5,537 nt of DNA from an uncultured Selenomonas sp. (GTDB lineage Bacteria; Bacillota; Negativicutes; Selenomonadales; Selenomonadaceae): positions 1 through 5,537 of the forward strand of contig CAMURM010000131.1 in assembly GCA_947097535.1 (NCBI GenBank), written 5' to 3'. The notes beneath the pieces were generated by a model that was not told the DNA's origin, ran no database searches, and was given only the letters and a program-made list of their open reading frames with translations. A program made the position numbers and the translations under genes. Shown one piece after another: positions 4,655 to 5,537 of this stretch. The stretch's first letter is position 1. The number at the start of each line of letters is the position of its first letter.

Positions 4655-5041
4655 ATGGCAAAGCGTTTTTTCATTTGCAAAGAGTCGGGAGATATCGTCG
4701 GTCTGATTCATGACGGCGGCGGCAAGCTGTCGTGCTGTGGCGAAGAGCTCAAGGAGCTCAGGGCGAATACGACGGATGCAGCGCAGGAGAAGCATGTACC
4801 GGTGGCAACGTATGACAAGGCGGCGCGCAAGGTCACGGTCGTGGTCGGCTCGGTCGCACACCCGATGACGCCGGAGCATCTGATTTCCTGGATCCATCTG
4901 GAGACGAAGAAGGGCGGGCAGATCTGTCATCTGACGGCCGAGGACAAGCCGGAGGCGGTGTTCTACCTCGCCGAGGGCGACGAGCCGGTAGCGGTCTACG
5001 AGTACTGCAACCTGCACGGTCTTTGGAAAGCAGAGCTTTAA
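4655..5041 (+). CDS. dfx: Desulfoferrodoxin / superoxide reductase with incomplete iron centre I
   Basis: The 128-residue cytoplasmic enzyme reduces superoxide to hydrogen peroxide without making oxygen, the usual defence of anaerobes. The catalytic Fe(His)4Cys centre is complete: H47 in EKHVPV, H69 and H75 in VAHPMTPEHLISW, and C118 and H121 in YCNLHGLW, with the family's Glu-Lys pair at E45-K46. The N-terminal desulforedoxin-like domain normally binds a second iron with CxxC plus CC. Here it reads C8-K-E-S11 and C27-C28, so one of the four cysteine ligands is serine and this centre may be lost or altered, making the protein functionally like class III (one-iron) enzymes such as that of Treponema. 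AAGGAGG is 7 nt before ATG 4655. The gene is monocistronic, with its own extended -10 promoter and the hairpin at 5048-5090. The electron donor, usually rubredoxin, is not in the window. Confidence 0.95.
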   Translation: MAKRFFICKESGDIVGLIHDGGGKLSCCGEELKELRANTTDAAQEKHVPVATYDKAARKVTVVVGSVAHPMTPEHLISWIHLETKKGGQICHLTAEDKPEAVFYLAEGDEPVAVYEYCNLHGLWKAEL

Positions 5042-5047
5042 GAGGTT

Positions 5048-5090
5048 CAAACAATAAGAGCCGAGTCGTTGACTCGGCTCTTATTGTTTG
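5048..5090. terminator. Perfect bidirectional terminator between convergent genes
   Basis: This is a 20-bp stem without mismatch around a GTT loop: CAAACAATAAGAGCCGAGTC pairs with its exact complement. The GC-rich inner part is flanked by AAACAATAA on one side and TTATTGTTT on the other, so it can act for the desulfoferrodoxin gene on the plus strand and the membrane-protein gene on the minus strand. It begins 7 nt after one stop codon and 5 nt from the other. Confidence 0.95.
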
Positions 5091-5094
5091 GAGT

Positions 5095-5537
5095 TCACGC
5101 TTTGCCGACGACGCTCCAGATCGTGTAGAGACAGGTGGCGTAGAGGGTGAAGAAGATCAGGCGGCGCAGGAAGCTCGTGGGGATGAAGCGCGCGAGTGCA
5201 TGGCCGAGGGTGAGTCCGATGGCGAGGGCGGGCAGCAGGTAGAGGAACTCGTGGAAGGCGGGGGCGAGCGAGTGGCCGCCGATGAGGTAGCCGATCAGCG
5301 ACGCCGAGTTGCAGCACAGGAAGAAGACGAAGCAGGTGGCGCGGAAGGTTTCGGCGCTCATCTTCGTATAGGCGAGGTAGATGAGGAACGGCGGCCCCGC
5401 CATGCCCGTCGTCATGGAGGAAAAGCCCGAGCATACCCCCGTGAGGATCGTGTTGCGGCGCGACTCGGGGATGTGGCGATGGGAGATCTGCATGATGAGG
5501 AGCGAGAGGAAGACGACGGTGCTGATCCAGACCTTCA
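5095..5537 (-). CDS. TauE/SafE family membrane permease, C-terminal part (runs off right edge)
   Basis: The minus-strand frame is open from the stop at 5095 to the window edge, giving 146 residues of a protein that normally has about 250. An internal ATG at 5493 exists, but the frame continues upstream with KVWISTVVFLSLLIMQI, a membrane helix, so the true start is beyond the window. The segment TGVCSGFSSMTTGMAGPPFLIYL is the second of the paired repeats that define the TauE/SafE (DUF81) family. It is followed by three more helices: FRATCFVFFLCCNSASLIGYL, FLYLLPALAIGLTLGHAL and RRLIFFTLYATCLYTIWSVV. Family members are linked to export of sulfite, sulfoacetate or other organic anions, or to uptake of sulfur compounds; the substrate here is unknown. 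It converges on the desulfoferrodoxin gene. The family call is from motif memory and is fairly sure. Confidence 0.85.
   Translation of the reverse strand, partial: KVWISTVVFLSLLIMQISHRHIPESRRNTILTGVCSGFSSMTTGMAGPPFLIYLAYTKMSAETFRATCFVFFLCCNSASLIGYLIGGHSLAPAFHEFLYLLPALAIGLTLGHALARFIPTSFLRRLIFFTLYATCLYTIWSVVGKA

Overview
The window looks like chromosomal DNA of an anaerobic, fairly GC-rich Firmicute. The class Negativicutes, in the Selenomonas/Mitsuokella/Centipeda range, is my best guess. This rests on strong AGGAGG-type ribosome binding sites, sigma-A promoters of TTGACA/TATAAT type, a superoxide reductase, a thioredoxin-reductase-like flavoprotein of a clostridial style, and high-GC codon use. 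The taxon is an inference; no rRNA or other marker gene is present.

Layout. At the left edge, on the minus strand, is the 5' part of a gene with a FIST-like sensory domain (1-646). It lies 54 nt downstream of a minus-strand thioredoxin-reductase-like flavoprotein (701-1573). A 176-nt divergent region with two back-to-back promoters separates that gene from a small plus-strand protein with a CxCxxC motif (1750-2100), which ends in a clear terminator. A 309-nt gene-free stretch holding several inverted repeats follows. Next come a plus-strand organophosphate:phosphate antiporter of the MFS/OPA family (2410-3762), a terminator, a consensus promoter overlaid by three heptad repeats, and an Hsp20 small heat-shock protein (3979-4437) with a very strong terminator. 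A desulfoferrodoxin/superoxide reductase with its own extended -10 promoter (4655-5041) comes next. It converges, across a perfect bidirectional terminator hairpin, on a minus-strand TauE/SafE-family membrane protein (5095 to the right edge, partial).

Most genes appear to be single transcription units, each with its own promoter and terminator. The possible exception is the thioredoxin-reductase-like gene running into the FIST gene. A loose common theme is stress and redox handling in an anaerobe: disulfide reduction, superoxide removal, protein aggregation control. Nothing in the sequence shows that these genes form one system.

The signals most worth a second look are five. (1) Three 8-bp-phased (A/G)GTCAA(A/T) heptads sit over the Hsp20 -35 box; they resemble the CtsR operator unit but have the wrong spacing. 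(2) The Hsp20 leader has mutually exclusive hairpins. (3) The thioredoxin-reductase-like protein lacks the usual NADPH-binding arginines. (4) A small CxCxxC protein is divergently paired with it. (5) The desulfoferrodoxin has lost one of the four cysteines of its rubredoxin-type iron centre. I did not find an obviously new multi-gene system.
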